Assembly: GCF_016859125.1 (NCBI RefSeq)
Contig: NZ_CP069338.1
Location: 6,821,501-6,885,500 of the forward strand
From: Archangium violaceum
GTDB taxonomy: Bacteria > Myxococcota > Myxococcia > Myxococcales > Myxococcaceae
DNA length: 64,000 bases
Direction: 5' to 3'
In this document: positions 35,160 to 42,929 of the stretch, piece by piece
Numbering within the stretch: the first letter of the stretch is position 1
Layout of the letters: every line of letters starts with the position of its first letter
Position numbers and translations under genes: made by a program
The notes under the pieces: model-generated
Database searches by the model: none
Told to the model about the DNA's origin: nothing
What the model saw: only the letters and a program-made list of their open reading frames with translations

Positions 35160-35768
35160 ATGAGCGGGGGCTCTGGAAATGAAGGAGGCGAGGCGGGAGG
35201 AGCGCGTGCGCGCTTCGAACTGGAGGTGGAGCCTCTGCTGCCACGGCTCCATCGCCTCTGCATGACCCTGTGCCGTGACAAACAGGAGGCGGAGGATTTG
35301 CTTCAGGACTCGCTGGTACGTGCCTTCCTCCATCGGGACAGCTATCAGCAGCGGGGCTCCTTCTTCGGGTGGCTATGCGGCATCGTGCGCAACCAGTTCG
35401 TGGAGAGTCGGCGCGCGGTGTCCCGGCGCCGCTCGTTGCTGGACTCCGTCCTGGAGGGCGCCTCGTCGGTGCTCGGCTCTCTCTTCACCGGAGGGACGGA
35501 GCAGCCGAGCCCGGAGACCCAGGTGTGCCAGTCCGAAGAGGCGGAGCTGTTGATGAGGTGTCTGCGTTCCCTGCCCGAGAAGTTCCGGTTGGTGGTCCTC
35601 CTGTGTGACGTGGAAGAGTTGGGATATGAAGAGGTGGCGGAATCCCTGGACCTTCCAGTGGGGACGGTGAAGAGCCGTCACTTCAGGGGCCGCGCCCAGT
35701 TGGGGGAGCGCTTCAAGTCCATGGTGGCCCAACAAGCGCAGGTCGTCAGCGCAGGAGGACGTCCGTGA
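35160..35768 (+). CDS. ECF-type RNA polymerase sigma factor
   Basis: 202 residues. Region 2 reads LHRLCMTLCRDKQEAEDLLQ then DSLVRAFLHRD and FFGWLCGIVRNQFVESRR. Region 4 reads LRSLPEKFRLVVLLCDVEEL, then YEEVAESLDLPVGTVKSR, the usual HTH. A serine/glycine-rich linker of about 35 residues separates them. ATG 35160 was chosen, since the TTG at 35070 lies in the candidate promoter. The stop overlaps the next gene's GTG, making a sigma/anti-sigma-like pair. Confidence 0.9.
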   Translation: MSGGSGNEGGEAGGARARFELEVEPLLPRLHRLCMTLCRDKQEAEDLLQDSLVRAFLHRDSYQQRGSFFGWLCGIVRNQFVESRRAVSRRRSLLDSVLEGASSVLGSLFTGGTEQPSPETQVCQSEEAELLMRCLRSLPEKFRLVVLLCDVEELGYEEVAESLDLPVGTVKSRHFRGRAQLGERFKSMVAQQAQVVSAGGRP

Positions 35769-36424
35769 GCTCGAACGATGGCAAGAACCTTCCCCCTCTG
35801 CCCGAGGAAGCCCACTCCGCCCTATCCGCGCTTCGCAACGAGCGGCCCTCCGGCCGTCTCCAGCTCCGTCTCCAGTCGGCACTCCAGCAGGCCGAGGCCG
35901 CCAGGGCGTCGGGCTCGGCTTCCACTCAGGGCCGCCGCAAGGGACTGGCCGAGCGCACGCATGCCCATCACCCGGAGATCCGGATGCTCCTGGGGGCGGC
36001 CCTGGCCTGCACGTTGCTCGTGCTCGCGGTGAAGGTGGACGGCGTGGACAGCGTGATGGGGGGCACGGAGCTCCAGGCCGAGGTTCTTCCCTCCCGGCAG
36101 GTGTCCTTCCAGATACCTGGGGAGGGTGCTGGCTGGCTGGAGCTTCCCTGGAGCCACGGCGTGCACTCCGGAGAGCCGGCCATGGTCCGTCTGGAGGCGC
36201 CGGCCGAGGTGGACTTCCATCGGCACGCCCAGCACCTGCCCTCGCTGCAGCTCGTGGGCTGTGAAGGGGATCGCTGCGTGCACGAGTTCACCGCCGACAC
36301 CGGGGACTCCGCCCTGCCACTGCGGGTGCGCATCGACAAGCCCGGGCGGTACGAGTTCCGCGTCTCGCACGCCTCGGATGTCCGCCAGGTGCACGAGCAC
36401 TTCGTCGTGGTCGCGGACCACTGA
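35765..36424 (+). CDS. Single-pass membrane protein coupled to the ECF sigma factor (putative anti-sigma)
   Basis: 219 residues. An N-terminal cytosolic stretch (~70 residues, polar), one transmembrane helix near 74-92 (IRMLLGAALACTLLVLAVKV) and an extracytoplasmic C-terminal beta-rich domain (~125 residues). GTG 35765 overlaps the sigma TGA and has AGGAGG 6 nt upstream. The topology and coupling fit an anti-sigma factor, but no HxxxCxxC zinc motif is seen, so the call rests on context. The extracytoplasmic part would sense envelope signals. Confidence 0.6.
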   Translation: MSSNDGKNLPPLPEEAHSALSALRNERPSGRLQLRLQSALQQAEAARASGSASTQGRRKGLAERTHAHHPEIRMLLGAALACTLLVLAVKVDGVDSVMGGTELQAEVLPSRQVSFQIPGEGAGWLELPWSHGVHSGEPAMVRLEAPAEVDFHRHAQHLPSLQLVGCEGDRCVHEFTADTGDSALPLRVRIDKPGRYEFRVSHASDVRQVHEHFVVVADH

Positions 36425-36427
36425 GCT

Positions 36428-37294
36428 TCAGGGCCGGGCCGCTTCGGGCATGTGCGAGAGCAGATGGTCCTCCACCCGTTGCAGCACCTGCTCGTAGCCC
36501 GGGTCGCTGTGGGGCTCGTGGTAGCCGCCGGGAACCAGGTGCAGCGCCTTGTCGGCGAGGCTCACGGACTCGAAGAAGCGGCGGGTACCGGCGGCGGTGT
36601 TGATGCGGTCCTCCTCCCCATGGAGCATCAGCAGCGGGAGGCGCAGGTCCGCGGCATGGGCCTTCACCCACTCGCCCGCGTCGAGCGCCTCCGCGGCCCA
36701 GCGCACCGAGCACCTGCGGTGGACGAGTGGATCGCCCAGGTAGTGGGCAACCACCGTGGGGTCCTTGCACAGGGCCTCGGCCTCGAGGGGCACGTCGAGC
36801 GCGAAGGTCGGCCACAGGCGTGAGAGGATTCGCGCCGAGGTCACCAGCAGCGGGGTCGCCACGCCCACGGACTCGAACGGGGGGCCGCTGATGATCGTCC
36901 CGCTCAGGCCCTCCGGGTGCCGCAGCACGTAGTCCAGGACGATGAGCCCGCCCATGCTGTGGCCGTAGATGAAGAGGGGCCGGCCGGGCTCCCGGGTGGA
37001 GATCCTCCCGAGGAAGGCCTTCACGTCCTCCCGGTACTCCGACCACGACATCAGGTGTCCCCGCTGTCCCGGGGAGCGCCCATGGCCCCGCAGGTCGAGT
37101 GCGTACACCGCATGGCTTCGCGCCACGAGGTAGTCGACGATGTTCTTGAATCGACCGCTGTGCTCGCCGATGCCGTGGATGATGGCCACCACCGTGCGCG
37201 GCTGACCCGGGGGCTTCCACGCCTGGTAGTACAGCTTCAATCCCCCCGCGCTCCCGACGGTATCTTGCGTGTGCTCCATCGACATGGAATCCAT
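36428..37294 (-). CDS. Monoacylglycerol-lipase-like alpha/beta hydrolase
   Basis: About 288 residues of the serine-lipase (LipY/PldB/MGL) fold: AIIHGIGEHSGRF (oxyanion HG), LDLRGHGRSPGQRGH, nucleophile GHSMGG, LLMLHGEEDRI with the acid, and PGGYHEPH with catalytic His. Three Met codons (37294, 37285, 37279) are possible starts and none has a clear ribosome site. The enzyme probably releases fatty acids from monoacylglycerols or related esters. It converges on the anti-sigma-like gene with a 3-bp gap and may share a transcript with the methyltransferase upstream. Confidence 0.88.
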   Translation of the reverse strand: MDSMSMEHTQDTVGSAGGLKLYYQAWKPPGQPRTVVAIIHGIGEHSGRFKNIVDYLVARSHAVYALDLRGHGRSPGQRGHLMSWSEYREDVKAFLGRISTREPGRPLFIYGHSMGGLIVLDYVLRHPEGLSGTIISGPPFESVGVATPLLVTSARILSRLWPTFALDVPLEAEALCKDPTVVAHYLGDPLVHRRCSVRWAAEALDAGEWVKAHAADLRLPLLMLHGEEDRINTAAGTRRFFESVSLADKALHLVPGGYHEPHSDPGYEQVLQRVEDHLLSHMPEAARP

Positions 37295-37326
37295 TCTAGG
37301 CGAGGGCGACGGGCGGGGAGGGCGCC

Positions 37327-38148
37327 TCAGGCGACCGGTTTGATGCCCCGGACCACCATGCCCGTCATCGCGCCGTAGTAGCTCCCCTCCTGGTCCCGCT
37401 CCTTCATGAAGCGGAGCCACTCCGCCACCTCCCCGGCGGTCGCCACTCCCGACTGGACGGCCTTCTCCAGGATGGAATGGAGGCCGAACGTCTCCATCGT
37501 GCTCATCGTCCAGGTGCCGGCCACCGGGGTGAAGGACAGCTCGCTCACTCCCAGGGAGCGGAACAGGCCCGGAATCCGCCGGCCCACCCAGGGATTGCGG
37601 AGCTGATCGGCCCAGAAGTGCACCAGCTTCCGGACCACGGCCCGGTCCGGCCCGTCCAGCACCAGGCTGTCCATCTCCGGCTCGAAGAGCACCACCGTGC
37701 CCCCGGGTCGTGTGAGCCGCAACAGCTCGCTGAGCGCCTGGCGGGGATCCTCCAGGTAGATGAAGACGCGGGAGGCACGGCACCCGTCGAAGCTCTCCGA
37801 GGGGAGGTCCAGCCGGTGGATGTCGCCGTGCCGGAATTCCACGGGCAGTCCCGTGCCCTCCGTCCTGCGGCGGGCCTCGGCCACCATGTTCTCGCTCAGG
37901 TCGACCCCCGTCACCCGGCCGGTCCTGCCCACCAGGGTGCCCAACTCCCGGGTGACGTCACCCACCCCGCAGCCGGCGTCCAGGACGTGCGCGCCCTCAC
38001 ACGCGCCCAGCAGGCGGTGCGTCAGTCGCTGTATCTCCTGGACCTGCTGGGTCGCATTCAGGTTGTCCAGGAAGCGGACAGCCTCGGTGGAAGCCGCGGT
38101 CCGGTCGATGTTGCGAAAGTCCAACGCAAGGCTCGCTCTGTCTGCCAC
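37327..38148 (-). CDS. Class I SAM-dependent methyltransferase
   Basis: 273 residues of the Methyltransf_11/UbiE type. SAM-binding motif I is VLDAGCGVGDVTRELGTL; post-I VTGVDLSENM; motif II FEPEMDSLV region; later RVFIYLEDPRQALSEL. GTG 38148 was chosen, with GGGAGGG 5 nt upstream. The substrate is unknown. It precedes the lipase-like gene by 32 bp on the same strand. Confidence 0.88.
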   Translation of the reverse strand: MADRASLALDFRNIDRTAASTEAVRFLDNLNATQQVQEIQRLTHRLLGACEGAHVLDAGCGVGDVTRELGTLVGRTGRVTGVDLSENMVAEARRRTEGTGLPVEFRHGDIHRLDLPSESFDGCRASRVFIYLEDPRQALSELLRLTRPGGTVVLFEPEMDSLVLDGPDRAVVRKLVHFWADQLRNPWVGRRIPGLFRSLGVSELSFTPVAGTWTMSTMETFGLHSILEKAVQSGVATAGEVAEWLRFMKERDQEGSYYGAMTGMVVRGIKPVA

Positions 38149-38274
38149 GGGTACCCTCCCTTCCGCACATTGCGTCGGCGGCTTCCAGGTGGATCTCACC
38201 CCCCGTTGAATCGGGTGGGACTGTCCTGGGACCGACGGTGCCCCGTGCCATGAGCGCTGTGGTAGTGGAGGGAC

Positions 38275-39153
38275 ATGGTTCCTCCTCCCCGCTATGGCCG
38301 CTCGCTGGCCCTCAAGGCTCGCCAGCGCACCCCGGGCCACCATTACAACGCGAGCTTCCTCTCGGCGGCGGACCGGGCGGAGATCCTCTCCTGGCTCGGG
38401 AGCCTGCACCCGCTGTGGGAGGAGCGTTATTCCAAACACTTCCCTCCTCCTCCGGGGCAGGCGCAGCGGCGGTTGCTCCGGCCGGTGTACTGGCTGGGTA
38501 ACTGGCAGTTCGCCTGTCTCGACTACTACCGCCCGCCGAAGGGGGTGAAGGATCGCTGCGTGAAGGCCGAGCCCTTCCCGGCGGTGCTCCAGCGCCAGGT
38601 GGAGAAGGTGGAGCAGCTCGCGCGCCGCATGTTCCGCGGCCCGGACATGCCCCCCGGCTGGCACCTCAACACCTGCCTGGTGAACTTCTACGGCAGCCGG
38701 CTCGAGGACGGGCGCTGGGTGGACACCGCGCGCGTGGGCGAGCACAAGGACTTCGAGCCGGGACCGGTGGCCTCGCTGTCCTTCGGCGAGCGCGCGCTCA
38801 TCCAGTTCGTCACCTCCACCCGTCCGGGCGAGCGTGACGAGGTGGTGTTGGAGCAGTGGCTCGACGATGGCGCGCTGCAGCTCTTCGGGGGCGCGCGCTG
38901 GAAGGAGCAGACCTTCCACCGGGTGCAGCGGGTGGACACGCGCGCGGGCCACACGCTCCCGCCCGAGATGCCGGACTTCAAGACGCGGCGCATCAACCTC
39001 ACCTTCCGCTACGTGCCGGACGCACACGTGACGCCCTACGCGCTGCTGTCTCCCGAGGCCCGCGAGGACGTCCTGCCCTACATGGAGACGCTCGCCCGGC
39101 ACAGCGCCTTCTTCCGGGCGGAGCTCGAGCGGGCGCGGAAGGCGGGGGCCTGA
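38275..39153 (+). CDS. AlkB-like 2-oxoglutarate/Fe(II) dioxygenase
   Basis: 292 residues. Core motifs: H157-x-D159 in GEHKDFEPGP, H215 in EQTFHRVQRVD, and the AlkB C-terminal signature RRINLTFR (N241, R245). The N-terminal ~75 residues carry a short extension rich in aromatic residues. AlkB relatives demethylate alkylated nucleic acids or act on proteins; the group closest in layout is uncharacterised. The gene converges on the AAA ATPase gene with a 1-bp gap. Confidence 0.85.
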   Translation: MVPPPRYGRSLALKARQRTPGHHYNASFLSAADRAEILSWLGSLHPLWEERYSKHFPPPPGQAQRRLLRPVYWLGNWQFACLDYYRPPKGVKDRCVKAEPFPAVLQRQVEKVEQLARRMFRGPDMPPGWHLNTCLVNFYGSRLEDGRWVDTARVGEHKDFEPGPVASLSFGERALIQFVTSTRPGERDEVVLEQWLDDGALQLFGGARWKEQTFHRVQRVDTRAGHTLPPEMPDFKTRRINLTFRYVPDAHVTPYALLSPEAREDVLPYMETLARHSAFFRAELERARKAGA

Positions 39154-39154
39154 C

Positions 39155-40447
39155 TCACCACAGCCCGTGTTGGCGCAGCAGCGTGCCGAGTGGGGTGTCT
39201 CCCCGCTGGTGTGCGCCGAAGAGCCGCGTGGCCGCGTCGGGCGTGGGGTTGGACCAGGCCTTCCACTCGCGCCCGTCCCGGAGCTCGGTCCCACAGTGGA
39301 TGAGTGAGGTACGCACCTCGTCGGCGGACCCGAGCGGGACGTGCTCGAACGTGGCCGGGTTCTGGCTGGTGACGAAGGACTGCCGGGGGCCCAGGTGGCG
39401 CAGGCAGGCCTCGACGAGGCGCGGGTGCAGGCCGTTGGTCAGCTCGTCGGCGATGACGAAGTCCTCGTTGAGATCCAGGTAGTACAGGAAGGACAGCAGC
39501 CGCTTCTGTCCGTGGCCGAGCTGCTCCTGTGTCAGCACCGAGCCGTCGCGCCGGGTGAAGCCGCAGCTGAAGTGGCCGAACTCCAGGCGCTCGCCGCCCT
39601 CGTATCTCCGCTGCTTGAGCAGCTCCACCCGGAACTTCCCCGAGGTGAACCCGGCCAGGGCGACGAACCGCGCGAGGAAGCCCTGCTCGAGCTCATCGTG
39701 GCGGATGTCGATGAAACCGGCGGAGAGCGCCTGCTCCGCCCGCTCCTTCAGCAGCCCCGGCAACCACCTGGGCAGCGACATCAGTCCGAGGGGAAACACC
39801 TCGTCGCCCCGCATCTCCATTCCATACTGGGTGGTGCCCATCTGCTGGAACGTTCCGAGCGACTCGTCGAAGCGCGCGGGGGCCATCAGGAAGGTGTGGC
39901 GGAGGAGCTCCTTGAGCCGCTCCCGGAGCTCGGGCTCCAGCCGCTGGGCCGTCATGAAGAGCACCACCCACACGGTGCGATCCAGCAGGGACCAGTGCAT
40001 GGTCTGCGAGTAGACCGGTTGCCCATCCACCTCCCAGGACACGCCCACGGCATCCGAGCGCATCACCAGCAGGGAGGAGGGGGACTCGAGCTGGATGCTC
40101 AGCTCCATGAAGGGCTCGAATTCCGCCCCGTTCTCCGGGGAGCGCGGAGGCAGGAGCGCCAGGTCGGCGCGCGAGGTATCCCCATTCCGCGACGCGGCGG
40201 AGGGGCGTGCGTTCCGGACGCGGACGCGCAGCTCCATCCCGGGAAAGGCGAGGGTGTACTCGAGGGAGAACTCCTCGCGGATGAGCCCGGAGAAGTCCGA
40301 GGCGAGGACGCGCGAGAGCAGGTCCAGCAGCGTCGTCCTGCCGGTGCCGTTCTCGCCGAGCACCAGGTTGAGCGACGGGCTGAACACGAGCTGCGTTCCT
40401 GGCGCGACGTCCCGGTACCCGTGGATGTTGAGCTTCGTGAGCTTCAT
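39155..40447 (-). CDS. AAA family ATPase (OLD/DUF2813-like) with Arg in Walker A
   Basis: 430 residues of the SMC/RecF-like AAA ATPase family. It opens KLTKLNIHGYRDVAPG and Walker A reads GENGTGRTTLLD, with Arg37 where Lys is normal. A signature-like LGHGQKRLLSFLYYL and Walker B FVIADELTNGLHPRL with SQNP follow. Such proteins often belong to defence or repair systems, but no TOPRIM or nuclease partner is adjacent. ATG 40447 was chosen; the ribosome site is weak. The Lys-to-Arg change could impair ATP hydrolysis while keeping binding. Confidence 0.82.
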   Translation of the reverse strand: MKLTKLNIHGYRDVAPGTQLVFSPSLNLVLGENGTGRTTLLDLLSRVLASDFSGLIREEFSLEYTLAFPGMELRVRVRNARPSAASRNGDTSRADLALLPPRSPENGAEFEPFMELSIQLESPSSLLVMRSDAVGVSWEVDGQPVYSQTMHWSLLDRTVWVVLFMTAQRLEPELRERLKELLRHTFLMAPARFDESLGTFQQMGTTQYGMEMRGDEVFPLGLMSLPRWLPGLLKERAEQALSAGFIDIRHDELEQGFLARFVALAGFTSGKFRVELLKQRRYEGGERLEFGHFSCGFTRRDGSVLTQEQLGHGQKRLLSFLYYLDLNEDFVIADELTNGLHPRLVEACLRHLGPRQSFVTSQNPATFEHVPLGSADEVRTSLIHCGTELRDGREWKAWSNPTPDAATRLFGAHQRGDTPLGTLLRQHGLW

Positions 40448-40552
40448 GGAGGGCTCTCGCGAGGATGGTGAAAAACCGCGCACGGTGTCAGCTCGTTCTG
40501 GAGCCGCCAAGAGCCTCGCGTCCGCGACGGCACTCCGAAATCAGGTGAAATA

Positions 40553-40570
40553 GTTGTAAACCATTACAAC
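40553..40570 (+). promoter_or_regulatory. Palindrome upstream of the first M4 protease gene
   Basis: A perfect 7-bp inverted repeat, GTTGTAA-ACCA-TTACAAC, lies 64 bp before the GTG start. In the second protease copy the corresponding region has lost the symmetry. It may be an operator or a transcript hairpin. Confidence 0.45.
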
Positions 40571-40633
40571 GCCTTGAGGACCATGCAATGGGTATGTCAA
40601 GAAAGCACCATCTTCCACAAGGGGGAGTGCTTC

Positions 40634-42811
40634 GTGAGCAACCGGTTCTCAAGGACGTTCTTCGCGGTGTGGTTGGGTGCCAGCCTGGTCGCGTGCGGGG
40701 TGTTTCAGGAGAGCGAGACACCCGTGCGAACGGGTGCTGACGCCGCCGACATCCAGTCCGCACTGGCCCGTATCCAGGGGGCCCGGGTGCTCGGCACCGA
40801 CGGAGAGGTTCCCTACTTCATTCGCGGCCAGCTCGGCAGGGCCTCCCAGAAGCAGGGGCTGCTGAGCTCCTCGGTGGAGGTGGACGTGCGTGAGGCGCTC
40901 GCCACTGTCGCCCCGGTGTTCCGGCTGAACGAGAACGACCTGGTGCTCAAGCGCGCCACGGTGGACGCCCAGGGCCACCGGCACCTGCGCTTCCAGCAGA
41001 TGAAGAACGGCCTGCAGGTGGTGGGGGGCGAGCTGGTGCTGCACGTGGACGCGGCGAACAATGTCTATGCGGCCAACGGCTCGGCCCGGGACGGCTCGAA
41101 GGTATCCGCCGAGGCGAAGGTGGCTCCCGAGGCGGCACTGATGGCGGCCGTGGAGGGCTCCACCGCGCGGGATGCTTCCGCCAGCGACGCGAGGCTCGTC
41201 TACCTGCGCGCCGAGGGCAGCCCGGAGCCGCGGCTGGCCTACGAGGTGCGCGTGAAGGGCGAGCGCGACGGCATGCCCGCCGATGATCTCGTCTACGTGG
41301 ATGCGCAGCGAGGCGGCCTCCTGCTGGTCAACCCGCGCATCCACTCCGCGCTCAACCGCCAGGTGTACCGGACCACCGTCGGCATGTGCTTGCCGGGCAT
41401 CCTGATGCGCAGCGAAGGCCAGGATCGCATTCGCGATCCGCACACCGACACGAACTACGATAGGTTGGGTGTCGCCTATAATTGCTACCAGGCGCTGTTC
41501 GGCCGCGACTCGTATGACAACGCGGGCGCCACGCTCGTGAGCTCCGTCCATCACGGCAGCAACTACGTCAACGCCTACTGGGACGGCACCCAGATGGTGT
41601 TCGGCGATGGCGACGGTGTGACCTCCATCGAGCTGGGCAAGGACCTGGACGTGGTCGTGCACGAGCTCACCCACGCCGTGACCGAGTACGAGTCCAACCT
41701 CATCTACTCGGGAGAGTCCGGCGGCCTCAACGAGTCCATGTCCGACATCTTCGCCGGCGTGTGCAAGAGCTGGTTTCGCGGCTGGTCCACGACCGCGGAT
41801 GTCTTCATGATCGGCGAGGACACCTGGACGCCGGGCAACCCGTACGATGCGCTACGCTACATGCACGATCCGGCCAGGGACGGTGTCTCGCTCGACTACT
41901 TCCCGGACTACTTCCCGGGCGTGGACGTGCACTACAGCTCGGGCATCAGCAACCTGGTGTTCTCGCTGCTGTCCAAGGGAGGCACGCACCCGAGAGGCAA
42001 GACGAGCAACGCGGTGCCGGCCATCGGACTGGAGAAGGCGGGCCGCATCTTCTACAAGGCCAACACGGACTTCTTCACGGCCAGCACCACGTTCGAGCAG
42101 GCCAAGACGTACACGGTGCAGGCGGCCGAGGCGCTCTACGGAGCGGGCTCGGCGGAGTCTGCGGCGGTGACCGAGGCGTGGAAGGCCGTGGGCGTGCCAC
42201 CACCGCCGCCGGTGGTCACCGCGTTGACCAACGGCGTGGCGGTGAAAGGCATCTCCGGTCGAAGGCTGTACTACTCGCTCGAGGTGCCCGCGGGTCGGTC
42301 CAGCCTGGCGTTCGAGATCAGCGGCGGCATGGATGACACGGACCTGTACGTGCGCTACGGCGCCGTCCCCGACTACAGCACCTACGACTGCCGTCCGAGC
42401 TCGGATGGCAACATGGGGACCTGCACCTTCACCAATCCGCGGGCAGGCACCTGGTATGTGATGCTCAACGCCAACTCGAGCGTCACCCTCAAGGGCTTCT
42501 ACACGAGCGCGCCCGTGACCGAGACGGCCAGCGGTAGCGTGGCCCGGCTCGAGAACGTCAGCTTCGGGCCCTACAGCGTGCTGGCGGGCACCCCCTTCAC
42601 GGTGACCATGACGGGCACGGGCAACCCCGACCTGTACGCGCGCTTCGGCTCGGCGCCCACCACCAGCATGTTCGACTGCCGCCCGAACGCGTCCGATGCC
42701 TCGGAGACGTGCTCGCTCACCGTGCCGTCCGGCCGGAGCACCGCGTACGTCATGGTGCACGGGGCCTCCGCGGGTATGTACAACCTGACCATCAGCTACA
42801 CCCAGCCGTAG
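40634..42811 (+). CDS. M4-family metalloprotease lipoprotein with two PPC domains (copy 1)
   Basis: 725 residues. A lipoprotein signal ends in LVAC (Cys21). It is followed by an FTP/PepSY-type propeptide (RLNENDLVLKRATVDAQG), then the thermolysin-like domain with H343-E-L-T-H347 and E367 in GGLNESMSD (spacing of 20 residues as in thermolysin) and the catalytic DVHYSSGISN. Two C-terminal PPC domains follow (LAFEISGG.. and TVTMTGTG). GTG 40634 was chosen, with GGGGGAG upstream. It should digest extracellular protein such as prey. It is copy 1 of a tandem pair with a conserved upstream region. Confidence 0.92.
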   Translation: MSNRFSRTFFAVWLGASLVACGVFQESETPVRTGADAADIQSALARIQGARVLGTDGEVPYFIRGQLGRASQKQGLLSSSVEVDVREALATVAPVFRLNENDLVLKRATVDAQGHRHLRFQQMKNGLQVVGGELVLHVDAANNVYAANGSARDGSKVSAEAKVAPEAALMAAVEGSTARDASASDARLVYLRAEGSPEPRLAYEVRVKGERDGMPADDLVYVDAQRGGLLLVNPRIHSALNRQVYRTTVGMCLPGILMRSEGQDRIRDPHTDTNYDRLGVAYNCYQALFGRDSYDNAGATLVSSVHHGSNYVNAYWDGTQMVFGDGDGVTSIELGKDLDVVVHELTHAVTEYESNLIYSGESGGLNESMSDIFAGVCKSWFRGWSTTADVFMIGEDTWTPGNPYDALRYMHDPARDGVSLDYFPDYFPGVDVHYSSGISNLVFSLLSKGGTHPRGKTSNAVPAIGLEKAGRIFYKANTDFFTASTTFEQAKTYTVQAAEALYGAGSAESAAVTEAWKAVGVPPPPPVVTALTNGVAVKGISGRRLYYSLEVPAGRSSLAFEISGGMDDTDLYVRYGAVPDYSTYDCRPSSDGNMGTCTFTNPRAGTWYVMLNANSSVTLKGFYTSAPVTETASGSVARLENVSFGPYSVLAGTPFTVTMTGTGNPDLYARFGSAPTTSMFDCRPNASDASETCSLTVPSGRSTAYVMVHGASAGMYNLTISYTQP

Positions 42812-42929
42812 CTCCGCGTTCGCGATCACACATCATTATCAGAAAAATTCCTGTAAAACATCATAGCGCCTTGATGCTCATGTAACAGGTATGTCAAGAA
42901 AGCTCCTTCTTCCACAGAGGGAGTGCTTC

